Source: Pseudomonas sp. Irchel s3h14 (GTDB lineage: Bacteria > Pseudomonadota > Gammaproteobacteria > Pseudomonadales > Pseudomonadaceae). From it: 64,000 bases of DNA. Under the pieces are notes generated by a model. The model was not told the origin of the DNA, did not search any database, and saw only the letters and a list, made by a program, of their open reading frames with translations. Location of the stretch: the NCBI RefSeq assembly GCF_900187425.1, contig NZ_FYDJ01000009.1, forward strand, positions 1-64,000. Reading direction: 5' to 3'. The translations under genes and the position numbers were made by a program. Below, piece by piece: positions 42,945 to 55,832 of this stretch. Position 1 is the first letter of the stretch, and the number at the start of each line of letters is the position of its first letter.

Positions 42945-44813
42945 ATGCGACTGGCTTTCCCTACTTTATTGTTCACGGCCGTGGCCCTGTTGTTGAGCGT
43001 CACCGGTGTGACTGCAGCACCGCAACATGCGTTGACCGTGTACGGTGAACCGGCGAAGTATCCTGCCGGCTTTAGTCATTTTGCCTACACAAACCCGCAA
43101 GCCCCCAAGGGCGGCACAATGCGCCGCTCGGCCGTCGAAATCGGTCATTTCGATCATATGTTGCCCTACATCGATAAAGGCATTGGCGTCACACAGATCG
43201 ACGGCCTGCTTTACTCGCCCCTCGCCCAGCGTTCGCTGGACGAGCCTTACACCGTGTACGGTCTGGTGGCTTCGATGATGGAGCGCTCGGACGACGGTTT
43301 GTTCCTGCGCTTCTACCTGAACCCCAAGGCCCGTTTTGCAGACGGCAAACCGATCACGGCCGAAGACGTTCGTTACACCTTCGACCTGTTGATGACTCAG
43401 GGCAGCCTGCGTTATCGCACCCAATTTGCCGACGTCAAAGGCGTCGAAGTGGAATCTCCTCTAACGGTTCGGTTCGACTTGAAAAGCAATGAAAACCGTA
43501 CCCTTCCCCTTGATATAGCGACCCTGCCGGTGTTTCCCGAGCATTGGTGGAAGACTCGCGACTTCGCCAATGGTGGAGGTTACGAGCCACCTTTAGGCAG
43601 CGGCCCCTACAGGGTGAGCAAGGTCGACTCCGGTCGCAGCATCACTTTCGAGCGCAATGCCGATTGGTGGGGCAAGGATTTACCGGTCAGCCGCGGCCTC
43701 TACAACTTCGATCGTTTCAGCATCGAGTACTTCGGCGATACCGACGTCGCCCGTCAGGTCCTGCGCGGCGGAGCCTACGACTACAACCGCGAATTCTCCG
43801 CCACCGCTTACTCCATTGGCTACGACAGCCCGGCCCTGAGTGACGGGCGACTGCAAAAGGCGCACCTGGCAACGCAAGCTCCCCAAACGGCTCAGGGCTT
43901 TGTGTTCAACCTGCAAAACCCGCTGTTCCAGGACCGTCGAGTGCGTCAGGCACTGGCCATGCTCTGGGATTTCGAGTGGAGCAACCGGCAGATGATGCGC
44001 GACATGTACATCCGCCAGCAGAGTTACTTTTCCAACACCGACCTCGCCGCCCGACAACTGCCGGACGCCGGCGAACTGGCGATTCTCGAACCGCTGCGCG
44101 GGCAGATCCCCGACGAGGTGTTCACCCAGGTTTTCCAGGCACCGAAAACCGATGGCAGTGGCCTGATACGCGACAAACAGTTGCAGGCACTCGATTTGCT
44201 CGAACAGGCCGGCTGGAAACCCGATGGCGATCAACTGGTCAACGCCGAAGGCAAGTCGTTGAGTTTCACTTTCCTGGTCAGCCAGAACGGCATGGACCGC
44301 TTGCTGCTGCCTTATAAGCGCACCCTGAAACAGATCGGCGTCGACATGAATATCCGCCGTATCGACTCGTCCCAATACGTGAATCGCCTGATGAGCCGCG
44401 ACTACGACATGATCGTCACCGGCTACCCGGTCACGACGTCGCCCGGGGGTGAACTGCTCAATTACTTCGGCTCGGTCTCGGCCAACGACCCTGGCGCCAA
44501 TAACTACATGGTATTGAAAAATCCAGCGGTCGACACACTGATCGACGGACTGATTCGCGCCACCACCCAACCCGAAATGCTGCACTACGCCCACGCGCTG
44601 GACCGGGTGCTGCAATGGAACTACTACTGGATTCCCAACTATTACCCGCCGGGCAGCTCCACCGTGTGGTGGAATCGTTTCGGGAGGCCCAACGAGCAGG
44701 CGAGCAATGACGAAGCCATCGAGAGCTGGTGGGAAATCAGCACCACGCCGCTGACCAACCAACAGATGACCGCTGAGCAAATCAGCCGTGGCAAACCCGG
44801 AGGGCCGCACTGA
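42945..44813 (+). CDS. yejA: ABC transporter substrate-binding protein YejA-like
   Basis: A 622-residue periplasmic family-5 solute-binding protein for oligopeptides or related compounds. The signal peptide (about residues 1-24, LFTAVALLLSVTGVTA) is cleaved before APQHALTVYGEPAKYPAGF. Then follow the SBP_bac_5 landmarks FADGKPITAEDVRYTFDLLM and VRQALAMLWDFEW. In enterics the Yej system takes up microcin C and peptides. The start at 42945 is that of the signal peptide; the frame to 42858 has no support. The stop overlaps yejB (TGATG), so all four yej genes form one coupled operon. Confidence 0.94.
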   Translation: MRLAFPTLLFTAVALLLSVTGVTAAPQHALTVYGEPAKYPAGFSHFAYTNPQAPKGGTMRRSAVEIGHFDHMLPYIDKGIGVTQIDGLLYSPLAQRSLDEPYTVYGLVASMMERSDDGLFLRFYLNPKARFADGKPITAEDVRYTFDLLMTQGSLRYRTQFADVKGVEVESPLTVRFDLKSNENRTLPLDIATLPVFPEHWWKTRDFANGGGYEPPLGSGPYRVSKVDSGRSITFERNADWWGKDLPVSRGLYNFDRFSIEYFGDTDVARQVLRGGAYDYNREFSATAYSIGYDSPALSDGRLQKAHLATQAPQTAQGFVFNLQNPLFQDRRVRQALAMLWDFEWSNRQMMRDMYIRQQSYFSNTDLAARQLPDAGELAILEPLRGQIPDEVFTQVFQAPKTDGSGLIRDKQLQALDLLEQAGWKPDGDQLVNAEGKSLSFTFLVSQNGMDRLLLPYKRTLKQIGVDMNIRRIDSSQYVNRLMSRDYDMIVTGYPVTTSPGGELLNYFGSVSANDPGANNYMVLKNPAVDTLIDGLIRATTQPEMLHYAHALDRVLQWNYYWIPNYYPPGSSTVWWNRFGRPNEQASNDEAIESWWEISTTPLTNQQMTAEQISRGKPGGPH

Positions 44814-45874
44814 TGTGGGCTTACATACTGCGGCGTCTGTTGCTGATCATTCCGACGCTGGTGATCATTCTTCTGGTCAACTTCATCATCGTCCAGGCCG
44901 CGCCGGGTGGCCCGGTGGAACAGGCCATCGCGCACTTGCAAGGCATCGGCGGCGCGAGTGTCGGCGGCGGTTCCGGTGAACACATGTCCGGCACCTCCCG
45001 ATCCAGTCGCGGCCTCGACCCGCAACTGATCAAGGACATCGAAAAGCAATACGGCTTCGACAAACCAGCACACGAACGCCTGTGGCTGATGCTCACCAGT
45101 TATGCGCGCCTGGACTTCGGCAAGAGCTTTTTCCGCGGCGCGACCGTCACCGACCTGATCCTGGAAAAAATGCCGGTGACCATTTCCCTTGGGCTCTGGG
45201 CGACGCTGATCACCTACCTGGTGTCGATTCCTTTGGGCATCCGCAAGGCCGTGCACCACGGCAGCCACTTCGATATCTGGAGCAGCACCGCGATCGTCAT
45301 CGGCTACGCCATGCCGGCGTTCCTGTTCGCGATGTTCTTGATCGTGGTTTTCGCCGGTGGCACCTCGCTGAACTGGTTTCCGGTGCGCGGCCTGGTCTCG
45401 GACAACTTCGAATCGCTGTCGACCGTGGGCAAAATCGCCGATTACTTCTGGCATCTGGTATTGCCGGTGACGGCGCTGGTGATCGGCGGGTTCGCCACGC
45501 TGACCATTCTGACCAAGAACTCCTTCCTCAATGAAATCACGCGCCAGTACGTGGTCACCGCCCGCGCCAAGGGTCTGAGCGAACGCCGAGTGCTCTACGG
45601 CCACGTGTTTCGCAACGCCATGCTGCTGGTGGTCTCGGGGATTCCCCAGGCGTTTATCAGCGTATTTTTCGCCGGTTCCCTGTTGATCGAAGTGATCTTC
45701 TCCCTCGACGGCCTGGGTCGCATGAGTTACGAGGCCGCGGTTTCACGGGACTATCCGGTGGTATTCGGTTCGCTGTTCATCTTCACGCTGTTCGGTCTCT
45801 TGATAAAACTGGTCGGTGACCTCTGCTACACCCTCGTCGACCCGCGTATCGACTTCGCCGCGAGGAACGCCTGA
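44813..45874 (+). CDS. yejB: ABC transporter permease YejB-like
   Basis: A 353-residue inner membrane permease of the DppB/OppB type with about six helices. The N-terminal MWAYILRRLLLIIPTLVIILLVNF is typical, and the cytoplasmic EAA-like loop is visible as TRQYVVTARAKGLSERRVLYGHVFRNAM at about residues 242-270. It starts on the yejA stop (TGATG) and its own stop overlaps yejE by one base. Confidence 0.95.
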   Translation: MWAYILRRLLLIIPTLVIILLVNFIIVQAAPGGPVEQAIAHLQGIGGASVGGGSGEHMSGTSRSSRGLDPQLIKDIEKQYGFDKPAHERLWLMLTSYARLDFGKSFFRGATVTDLILEKMPVTISLGLWATLITYLVSIPLGIRKAVHHGSHFDIWSSTAIVIGYAMPAFLFAMFLIVVFAGGTSLNWFPVRGLVSDNFESLSTVGKIADYFWHLVLPVTALVIGGFATLTILTKNSFLNEITRQYVVTARAKGLSERRVLYGHVFRNAMLLVVSGIPQAFISVFFAGSLLIEVIFSLDGLGRMSYEAAVSRDYPVVFGSLFIFTLFGLLIKLVGDLCYTLVDPRIDFAARNA

Positions 45875-46896
45875 TGTTCAAGCTCTCGCCGTTAGGTCGT
45901 CGTCGTTTCGAGCGGTTCAAGAAAAACCGTCGCGGCTGGTGGTCGCTGTGGTTGTTTGTCGGCCTGTTCCTGCTGACCCTCGGTGGCGAGCTGATCGCCA
46001 ACGACAAACCGCTGATCGTCAGCTATCAGGGCTCCCTCTATTTCCCAGCCCTGAAGCGTCATACCGAGCAGGAGTTTGGCGGGCAGCTGCCGTTCCAGGC
46101 GGACTACCGCAGCGATTATGTGCAAAAGCTGATTAATAAGGACGGTGGCTGGATGCTGTTCCCGCCAATCCCCTTCAGCGACGACACGCCGAACTATGAT
46201 CTCAATCAACCCGCGCCTAGCCCGCCGACGAAGGTCAACTGGCTGGGCACCGACGACCAGGCACGGGACGTGTTGGCCCGAGTGATTTTCGGTGCGCGGG
46301 TGTCGATCCTGTTTGCCTTGATGCTGACCTTTGTCAGCGCACTGATCGGCATCGCGGCCGGCGCCCTGCAAGGCTATTACGGCGGCTGGGTCGACCTGAT
46401 CGGTCAACGGTTGCTGGAGGTTTGGTCGGGGCTGCCGGTGCTGTACCTGCTGATCATCCTGTCGGGTTTCGTCGAGCCGAATTTCTGGTGGCTGCTGGGA
46501 ATCATGGCGCTGTTTTCCTGGTTGGCCCTGGTGGACGTGGTGCGCGCCGAGTTCCTGCGCGGACGCAACCTGGAATACGTCAAAGCTGCGCGGGCGCTGG
46601 GCCTGACCGACCGTAAAGTCATCGTCCGGCACATCCTGCCCAACGCGATGAACGCGACCCTGAGTTATCTGCCGTTCATTCTGACCGGGGCAATCTCGAC
46701 CCTCACGGCGCTGGACTTCCTCGGTTTCGGCATGCCCGCCGGCAGTGCATCGCTGGGCGAGTTGATTGGTCAGGGCAAGCAGAACCTGCAAGCGCCGTGG
46801 CTGGGGCTGACAGCGTTTTTCACCCTGGCGCTGATTCTTTCTTTACTGGTGTTTATCGGGGAGGCGTTACGTGACGCCTTCGACCCGAGATCATGA
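45874..46896 (+). CDS. yejE: ABC transporter permease YejE-like
   Basis: A 340-residue partner permease of the DppC/OppC type. A cytosolic N-terminus FKLSPLGRRRFERFKKNRRGWWS precedes the first helix; a long periplasmic loop follows; the ATPase-contact loop reads NLEYVKAARALGLTDRKVIVRHILPNAMN. It is 1 base overlapped by yejB and followed by yejF. Confidence 0.95.
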   Translation: MFKLSPLGRRRFERFKKNRRGWWSLWLFVGLFLLTLGGELIANDKPLIVSYQGSLYFPALKRHTEQEFGGQLPFQADYRSDYVQKLINKDGGWMLFPPIPFSDDTPNYDLNQPAPSPPTKVNWLGTDDQARDVLARVIFGARVSILFALMLTFVSALIGIAAGALQGYYGGWVDLIGQRLLEVWSGLPVLYLLIILSGFVEPNFWWLLGIMALFSWLALVDVVRAEFLRGRNLEYVKAARALGLTDRKVIVRHILPNAMNATLSYLPFILTGAISTLTALDFLGFGMPAGSASLGELIGQGKQNLQAPWLGLTAFFTLALILSLLVFIGEALRDAFDPRS

Positions 46897-46910
46897 GGCG
46901 GACGGCTAAC

Positions 46911-48490
<1,580 letters not shown>

Positions 48491-48494
<4 letters not shown>

Positions 48495-49906
48495 ACACCA
48501 CCGAAAGCCTCAAGGACTATCAGCGCGTTCGTTTGCTGGCGATCCGTTCGTTGTTCGAGATCATCGAGCAGTCCAGCGAAGGCACGGTGATTGTCGACCG
48601 CGACGCCAACATTGTCTGGATGAACGAGCGCTATGCCCGGCGCTTCGGCCTGGAATCGGCGGAAGTGGCGATCGGCAAGGCCTGCGAAAGTGTGATCCCC
48701 GGCAGTCTGTTGCGCGAGGTGGTGCGCACCGGTCGGCCGATTTTGCTCGATATGCAGGACACCCCCAAAGAACCATTGGTGGTGATGCGCCTGCCGATTC
48801 ATGACGACGCCGGCGTGGTGATCGGCGCCATCGGGTTTGCGCTGTTCGACGAATTGCGCAGCCTCTCGCCGATGCTCAAGCGCTACATGAGCATGCAGGA
48901 AGAACTGGCCTCCACCCGCTCGTTGCTACGGGCGCGGCAAACCAAATACAACTTCGCGCACTTCATCGGCACCAGCGCCGCCAGCCTCGAAGTCAAGCGC
49001 CGTGCCCGGCGCAGCGCGAGCGCCGAGTCTCCGGTTTTGCTGCTCGGTGAAACCGGCACCGGCAAAGAGCTGCTGGCTCAGGCGATCCATGGCGCTTCGC
49101 CGCGCGCGCACAAAGCCTTCGTCAGCATCAACAGCGCGGCGATTCCCGAATCGTTGCTGGAAGCGGAATTCTTCGGCACCGCGCCCGGCGCGTTTACCGG
49201 TGCTGATCGCAAGGGCCGTGCCGGCAAGTTGCAGATTGCCCAGGGCGGCACCCTGTTTCTCGATGAAATCGGCGACATGCCGTTGCCACTGCAAAGCAAA
49301 CTGCTGCGGGTACTGCAGGAGAAAGAATTCGAGCCGGTGGGCTCCAACGAAGTGATCCAGAGTGACGTGCGGGTCATCGCCGCGACCTCAACGGATCTGG
49401 AAGCGGCGATCAAACGCGGTGAATTTCGCGCCGACCTGTATTACCGCCTCAACGTGCTGCCGATCCAGGTCCCGCCGCTGCGTGATCGACTCGATGACCT
49501 GCCGGCCCTCAGTGAAGCGATCCTTGAGGAATTGCGCAGTCAACACGAATTGAACCGTGAAGCGCTGGAGTTGCTGGGTCAACATGCCTGGCCGGGGAAC
49601 ATTCGTGAACTGCGCAACGTGCTCGAACGCGCCGCGCTGCTTAGTGATGACTTGATGCTGAATGCTGCAGATATCCGCGCGGCGATTGGTACGTTCACAC
49701 CGGTAGCGCGTGCGGCGCCTGTAACGATTGAGCCGGTTGCGCATGAGACGTTTAGTGCGGCTCGGGAGCGGTTTGATCGGCAGTTGATTGAAGCCACCCT
49801 CGCGCAATGCGGCGGGAAGGTTGTTGAAGCGGCGGCGCGGTTGGGGCTGGGACGGTCGACGCTGTACAAGAAGATGGTGGCGTTGGGGATTGCAGAGTCT
49901 CTATAA
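48491..49906 (+). CDS. hbcR: HbcR-like PAS / sigma-54 activator
   Basis: A 471-residue enhancer-binding protein. A PAS domain (about 15-125, LFEIIEQSSEGTVIVDRDANIVWMN) is followed by AAA+ with Walker A GETGTGKE (186-193), GAFTGA (233-238), Walker B LFLDEIGDM, and a C-terminal Fis-type helix-turn-helix (VVEAAARLGLGRSTLYKKMV). It is the gene before a GntP permease and 3-hydroxybutyrate dehydrogenase, as is HbcR in P. aeruginosa, and a sigma-54 promoter lies between. Its start overlaps the yejF stop, so part of its expression depends on yej transcription. Both the sensing and the target are inferred from context. Confidence 0.85.
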
Positions 49907-49941
49907 GGAGACATAGATCTCTATTGGTAGACATGACCTCA

Positions 49942-50030
49942 TCGCGGGCAAGCCTTGCTCCTACAAGGGGGCGGCGCACACAAATCAAGTGACTACCATT
50001 ACCCCCTGTAGGAGCAAGGCTTGCCCGCGA
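49942..50030. repeat. REP doublet (REPIN)
   Basis: Arms at about 49942-49971 and 50002-50030 are inverted repeats of 29-30 bases differing by one base, of the type TCGCGGGCAAGCCTTGCTCC. The core is shared with the element at 32798-32843. Confidence 0.88.
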
Positions 50031-50131
50031 AGGCACTCGCCCAACCACCAACATTCTCAAAACAGAGACGAAATCCAAGAGCGCTACTGAACGCCAACAA
50101 TATTTCTTTATATTTCAACTAGTTAGCTATC

Positions 50132-50147
50132 TGGCACGAAACTCGCT
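50132..50147 (+). promoter_or_regulatory. Sigma-54 promoter of gntP-bdhA-aacS unit
   Basis: TGGCACGAAACTCGCT fits TGGCACG-N4-TTGCW with a single mismatch (C for T at position 13) and exact spacing of the GG and GC pairs. Transcription would start near 50158, 47 bases before the permease start. The upstream-encoded HbcR-like protein is the natural activator. Confidence 0.85.
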
Positions 50148-50181
50148 AAAGCCCTCTCCCACAACAGTTCCACCCTACAAA

Positions 50182-50189
50182 AATAACAA
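50182..50189 (+). promoter_or_regulatory. CA motif (Hfq/Crc-type) before GntP permease
   Basis: AATAACAA matches AANAANAA and lies immediately before the AGGAGA ribosome binding site, the position used for Hfq/Crc translational repression in pseudomonads. Confidence 0.5.
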
Positions 50190-50204
50190 TCCAGGAGACA
50201 CACC

Positions 50205-51596
50205 ATGAGTGTGATCATTGCCTTGGCAGCTCTCACGCTGCTAATGCTCGCGGCTTACCGTGGCTACAGCGTTATCCTCTTTGCCCCGATTGCCGCCCTC
50301 GGCGCCGTGCTGCTCACCGACCCTTCCGCCGTCGCCCCCGCTTTCACCGGGGTGTTCATGGAGAAAATGGTCGGCTTCATCAAACTGTATTTCCCGGTGT
50401 TCCTGCTCGGTGCGGTGTTCGGCAAGCTGATCGAGCTGTCGGGCTTCTCGCGCTCCATCGTCGCCGCGGCGATTCGTCTCCTCGGCACGAGTCAGGCGAT
50501 GCTGGTGATCGTACTGGTCTGCGCCGTGCTGACCTACGGTGGCGTGTCGCTGTTCGTAGTGGTGTTCGCGGTCTACCCGTTTGCTGCTGAAATGTTCCGC
50601 CAGAGCAATATTCCCAAGCGACTCATCCCGGCGACCATCGCCCTCGGCGCATTCTCGTTCACCATGGACGCCCTGCCCGGCACCCCGCAAATCCAGAACA
50701 TCATCCCCAGCACCTTCTTCAACACCACCGCCTGGGCCGCGCCCTGGCTGGGCCTGATCGGCGCGATCTTCGTGGTCTGCGCCGGCATGCTGTTTCTGCA
50801 GCGCCAGCGCAACAAAGCGCAGCACGCCGGTGAAGGGTATGGCACCGATCTGCGCAACGAGCCGGAAACCGCTGCCGACATCAAACTGCCGAATCCGTGG
50901 ATTGCTGTGTCGCCGCTGCTGGCCGTCGGCATCATGAACCTGCTGTTTACCCAGTGGATTCCGCAGTGGTACGGCAAGACCCACAGCCTCGCGCTGCCAG
51001 GCATGGCCGCGCCGGTGACCACCGACATCGCCAAGCTCACAGCGATCTGGGCCGTTCAGGCAGCCTTGCTGGTCGGCATCATTATGGTGCTGGTATTCGG
51101 CTTCCAGGCGATTCGCGGCAAACTCGCCGAGGGCAGTAGAAGTGCGGTCAGCGGTTCGTTGCTGGCGGCGATGAACACCGCGTCGGAGTATGGTTTCGGT
51201 GCGGTGATCGCCTCCTTGCCGGGTTTCCTGGTGCTGGCCGACTGGCTCAAAAGCATTCCCAATCCGCTGGTCAACGAAGCGATCACCGTGACCCTGCTGG
51301 CCGGCATCACCGGTTCTGCGTCGGGCGGTATGAGCATTGCGCTGGCGGCCATGGCCAATGACTTCATCGCAGCGGCCCATGCGGCCAACATCCCGCTGGA
51401 AGTGCTGCACCGGGTGGCCGCGATGGCCAGTGGTGGCATGGACACCCTGCCGCACAACGGCGCGGTGATTACCTTGCTGGCGGTGACCGGCCTGACCCAC
51501 CGCGAAGCCTACAAAGACATTTTCTGTATTACGCTGATCAAGACCCTGGCGGTTTTTGTGGTGATCGGTACTTTCTACGCCACTGGCATTGTGTGA
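50205..51596 (+). CDS. GntP-family permease, probably for 3-hydroxybutyrate
   Basis: A 463-residue polytopic membrane transporter of the GntP/gluconate permease family, with about 12 hydrophobic segments; MSVIIALAALTLLMLAAYRGYSVILFAPIAAL opens it (a family landmark) and ASGGMDTLPHNGAVITLLAVTGLTHREAYKDIF is the characteristic late segment. Family members next to 3-hydroxybutyrate dehydrogenase carry D-3-hydroxybutyrate or acetoacetate. It has its own sigma-54 promoter and is followed 7 bases later by the dehydrogenase gene. Confidence 0.9.
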   Translation: MSVIIALAALTLLMLAAYRGYSVILFAPIAALGAVLLTDPSAVAPAFTGVFMEKMVGFIKLYFPVFLLGAVFGKLIELSGFSRSIVAAAIRLLGTSQAMLVIVLVCAVLTYGGVSLFVVVFAVYPFAAEMFRQSNIPKRLIPATIALGAFSFTMDALPGTPQIQNIIPSTFFNTTAWAAPWLGLIGAIFVVCAGMLFLQRQRNKAQHAGEGYGTDLRNEPETAADIKLPNPWIAVSPLLAVGIMNLLFTQWIPQWYGKTHSLALPGMAAPVTTDIAKLTAIWAVQAALLVGIIMVLVFGFQAIRGKLAEGSRSAVSGSLLAAMNTASEYGFGAVIASLPGFLVLADWLKSIPNPLVNEAITVTLLAGITGSASGGMSIALAAMANDFIAAAHAANIPLEVLHRVAAMASGGMDTLPHNGAVITLLAVTGLTHREAYKDIFCITLIKTLAVFVVIGTFYATGIV

Positions 51597-51603
51597 GGTA
51601 TTC

Positions 51604-52389
51604 ATGACGACTCTTTCGGGCAAGACTGCACTGGTCACCGGTTCCACCAGCGGCATCGGCCTGGGCATCGCCCTCAGTCTGGCCAAGGCTGGCGCCAATC
51701 TGATCCTCAACGGTTTCGGTGATGCGTCCAAGGTGATTGCCGAGGTGGAGCTGCTCAATAACAAAAGCGGTGGCAAGGTTGGCCATCACCCGGCTGACGT
51801 GAGCAACCCTGAGCAGATCGCCGACATGATTGCCTACGCCGAGCGTGAGTTCGGCGGTGTGGACATCCTGGTCAACAACGCCGGCATCCAGCATGTGGCG
51901 CCGGTGGAAGACTTCCCGGTGGAGCGCTGGGATTCGATCATTGCGATCAACCTGTCGTCGGTATTCCACAGCTCCCGTTTGAGCCTGCCAGGCATGCGCG
52001 CCAAGGGCTGGGGCCGGATCATCAACATCGCCTCGGTGCACGGCCAAGTCGGCTCCGTGGGCAAGGCGGCTTACGTGGCGGCCAAGCATGGGGTGATCGG
52101 TTTGACCAAGGTGGTGGGTTTGGAAACGGCGACCACCAACGTCACCTGCAACGCAATCTGCCCGGGCTGGGTGCTGACGCCACTGGTGCAGAAGCAAATT
52201 GATGATCGCATCGCCAAAGGGATCGACCCGCAACAGGCGCAGCATGATTTGCTGGCCGAGAAACAGCCTTCGCTGGAGTTTGTGACGCCGCCACAATTGG
52301 GCGAGCTGGTGCTGTTTTTGTGCAGTGAGGCCGGTAGCCAGGTGCGTGGCGCGGCGTGGAATATTGATGGTGGGTGGTTGGCGCAGTAA
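51604..52389 (+). CDS. bdhA: D-3-hydroxybutyrate dehydrogenase
   Basis: A 261-residue short-chain dehydrogenase oxidising D-3-hydroxybutyrate to acetoacetate with NAD. The nucleotide motif TGSTSGIG, LVNNAGIQHVAPVEDFP, catalytic Ser in NIASVHGQVGS and the YVAAK Tyr-Lys pair are all present; GWVLTPLVQKQIDDRIAKG is specific to the family. ATG at 51604 follows GAGG. It is in one unit with the permease upstream. Confidence 0.95.
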   Translation: MTTLSGKTALVTGSTSGIGLGIALSLAKAGANLILNGFGDASKVIAEVELLNNKSGGKVGHHPADVSNPEQIADMIAYAEREFGGVDILVNNAGIQHVAPVEDFPVERWDSIIAINLSSVFHSSRLSLPGMRAKGWGRIINIASVHGQVGSVGKAAYVAAKHGVIGLTKVVGLETATTNVTCNAICPGWVLTPLVQKQIDDRIAKGIDPQQAQHDLLAEKQPSLEFVTPPQLGELVLFLCSEAGSQVRGAAWNIDGGWLAQ

Positions 52390-52397
52390 CCCACAGT

Positions 52398-52503
52398 GAT
52401 CGTTCCCACGCTCTGCGTGGGAATGCAGCCAGGGACGCTCCGCGTCCCAAAGCGGACGCAGAGCGTCCATTGAGGTATTCCCACGCGGAGCGTGGGAACG
52501 ATC
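52398..52503. repeat. 106-bp structured repeat, copy 1
   Basis: Ends GATCGTTCCCACGCTC and its complement GAGCGTGGGAACGATC form a long outer stem; two GGACGC-type inner hairpins (52415-52470) complete a cloverleaf-like fold. A second copy at 61868-61973 is the same length and is the reverse complement inside. The pair marks a dispersed Pseudomonas repeat. Confidence 0.9.
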
Positions 52504-52513
52504 TGAATGAGAG

Positions 52514-52521
52514 AACAACAA
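52514..52521 (+). promoter_or_regulatory. CA motif (Hfq/Crc-type) before acetoacetyl-CoA synthetase
   Basis: AACAACAA fits AANAANAA and abuts the AAGAGG ribosome binding site of the next gene. Confidence 0.5.
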
Positions 52522-52534
52522 GAAGAGGCAAGCC

Positions 52535-54490
<1,956 letters not shown>

Positions 54491-54501
54491 CAGAGATCGA
54501 G

Positions 54502-54591
54502 TGTGGGAGCGGGCTTGCTCGCGAAGGCGTCGGGTCAGTCAATATAAATGTCGACTGACACACCGCCTTCGCGAGCAAGCCCGCTCCCACA
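54502..54591. repeat. REP doublet (REPIN), 28-bp perfect arms
   Basis: Arms at 54502-54529 and 54564-54591 are exact inverted repeats (TGTGGGAGCGGGCTTGCTCG...). An inner GTCAGTC/GACTGAC pair extends the stem. It lies between the convergent aacS and pilU-type genes and could also act as a bidirectional transcription barrier. Confidence 0.92.
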
Positions 54592-54602
54592 TTGGATTTA
54601 TG

Positions 54603-55712
54603 TCAGTCCATTAATCCCCATTCACCCGGAGGTGCATGGGGGCCTGGTGATGCTTCGGCGTGCAGCTTCAGCCGCAGACGCAAATTGTTCACCGAATCCG
54701 CATGCTTCAACGCTTCCTCCTCATCGATAGCCCCTTCTGCGACCAACTCGAATAGCGCACCGTCAAACGTCTGCATCCCCAGCTCCACAGACTTCTCCAT
54801 GATTCCCTTGAGCTCTGAAAACTCATTGCGCCGGATCAAATCGCCAATGGTCGGCGTACCCAGCATCACCTCCACCGCCGCCCGTCGCTGACCGTTGCGG
54901 GTATGCACCAGGCGCTGGGACACAAACGCTTTCAGGTTGTTGCCCAGATCATGAAGCAACTGCGTGCGGCGCTCCTCGGGAAAGAAGTTGATGATACGGT
55001 CCAGCGCCTGATGGGCGTTATGGGCATGCAGGGTGGAGATAACCAGATGACCGGTATCGGCAAACGCCAGCGCATGCTCCATCGTCTCGCGATCACGAAT
55101 TTCGCCGATCAGCACGACGTCCGGTGCCTGGCGCAGGGTATTTTTCAATGCGGCATGAAAACTGCGGGTATCGACGCCGACCTCGCGCTGATTGATGATC
55201 GACTTCTTGTGCCGATGGATGTACTCGACCGGGTCTTCGATGGTGATGATGTGGCCACTGCTGTGGCGATTGCGGTAGTCGATCAATGCCGCCAGCGAGG
55301 TTGACTTGCCCGAGTCGGTAGCGCCGACGAACAGCATAAGTCCTTGTTTGAGCATCACCGTTTCGAGGAGCACCGGCGGCAGCTTGAGGTCTTCGAAACG
55401 CGGAATGTCGAGCTTGATGTTGCGCGCCACGATTGACACATCGTTGCGTTGTTTAAAGATATTGACCCGAAAGCGCCCGACACCGGTCAAAGAGATCGCC
55501 AGGTTCATCTCCAGGTCCCGATCGAACTCCAGACGCTGTTCGGCGTCCATGATGGACGCGGCAATGGCCGCGACTTCTCCCGGCTTGAACGGCTGATCGG
55601 CCAAGGGTCTGAGCACACCCTCGAACCGTGCGCTGGGTGGCGCACCGGTAGACAGATAAAGATCGGAGCCATTCTGGCTGGCCAGGAGCCTTAACAGTGC
55701 ATCGATTTCCAT
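54603..55712 (-). CDS. PilU/PilT-type twitching ATPase
   Basis: A 369-residue hexameric secretion-type ATPase of the retraction group, closer to PilU than to PilT by its sequence style (MEIDALLRLLASQNGSDLYLSTGAPP start, LKLPPVLLETVMLKQGLMLFVGA). The Walker A reads GATDSGKST where most family members have GATGTGKST; the GKST core is intact. The Asp box (IITIEDPVEYIH), Walker B (APDVVLIGEIRDRETM) and His box (GHLVISTLHAHNA) are all present. No pil genes adjoin. ATG at 55712 is used; the frame to 55757 is unsupported. Type IV pilus retraction is the likely function. Confidence 0.9.
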   Translation of the reverse strand: MEIDALLRLLASQNGSDLYLSTGAPPSARFEGVLRPLADQPFKPGEVAAIAASIMDAEQRLEFDRDLEMNLAISLTGVGRFRVNIFKQRNDVSIVARNIKLDIPRFEDLKLPPVLLETVMLKQGLMLFVGATDSGKSTSLAALIDYRNRHSSGHIITIEDPVEYIHRHKKSIINQREVGVDTRSFHAALKNTLRQAPDVVLIGEIRDRETMEHALAFADTGHLVISTLHAHNAHQALDRIINFFPEERRTQLLHDLGNNLKAFVSQRLVHTRNGQRRAAVEVMLGTPTIGDLIRRNEFSELKGIMEKSVELGMQTFDGALFELVAEGAIDEEEALKHADSVNNLRLRLKLHAEASPGPHAPPGEWGLMD

Positions 55713-55832
55713 GGCAAAAAGCACCCGCGAAGCATTCAATGAATAAAAATGACCCAAAAAGGGTCATACAGCGTCTACTGCGGTACAAGGATAGTTGACA
55801 CCGCTACACCGACTTAAATGCAGGACATCTTG

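Larger units (their letters stand above)
49907..50204. other. hbcR-gntP intergenic region
   Basis: Carries, in order, a REP doublet (49942-50030), an AT-rich stretch (50095-50130), the sigma-54 promoter (50132-50147), a CA motif (50182-50189) and the AGGAGA ribosome binding site of the permease gene. No gene is seen. Confidence 0.8.

Noticed and set aside
50241..51776. 511-codon minus frame opposite the GntP permease
   Set aside because: Antisense shadow of a membrane protein gene, Arg/Gly/His-rich product.
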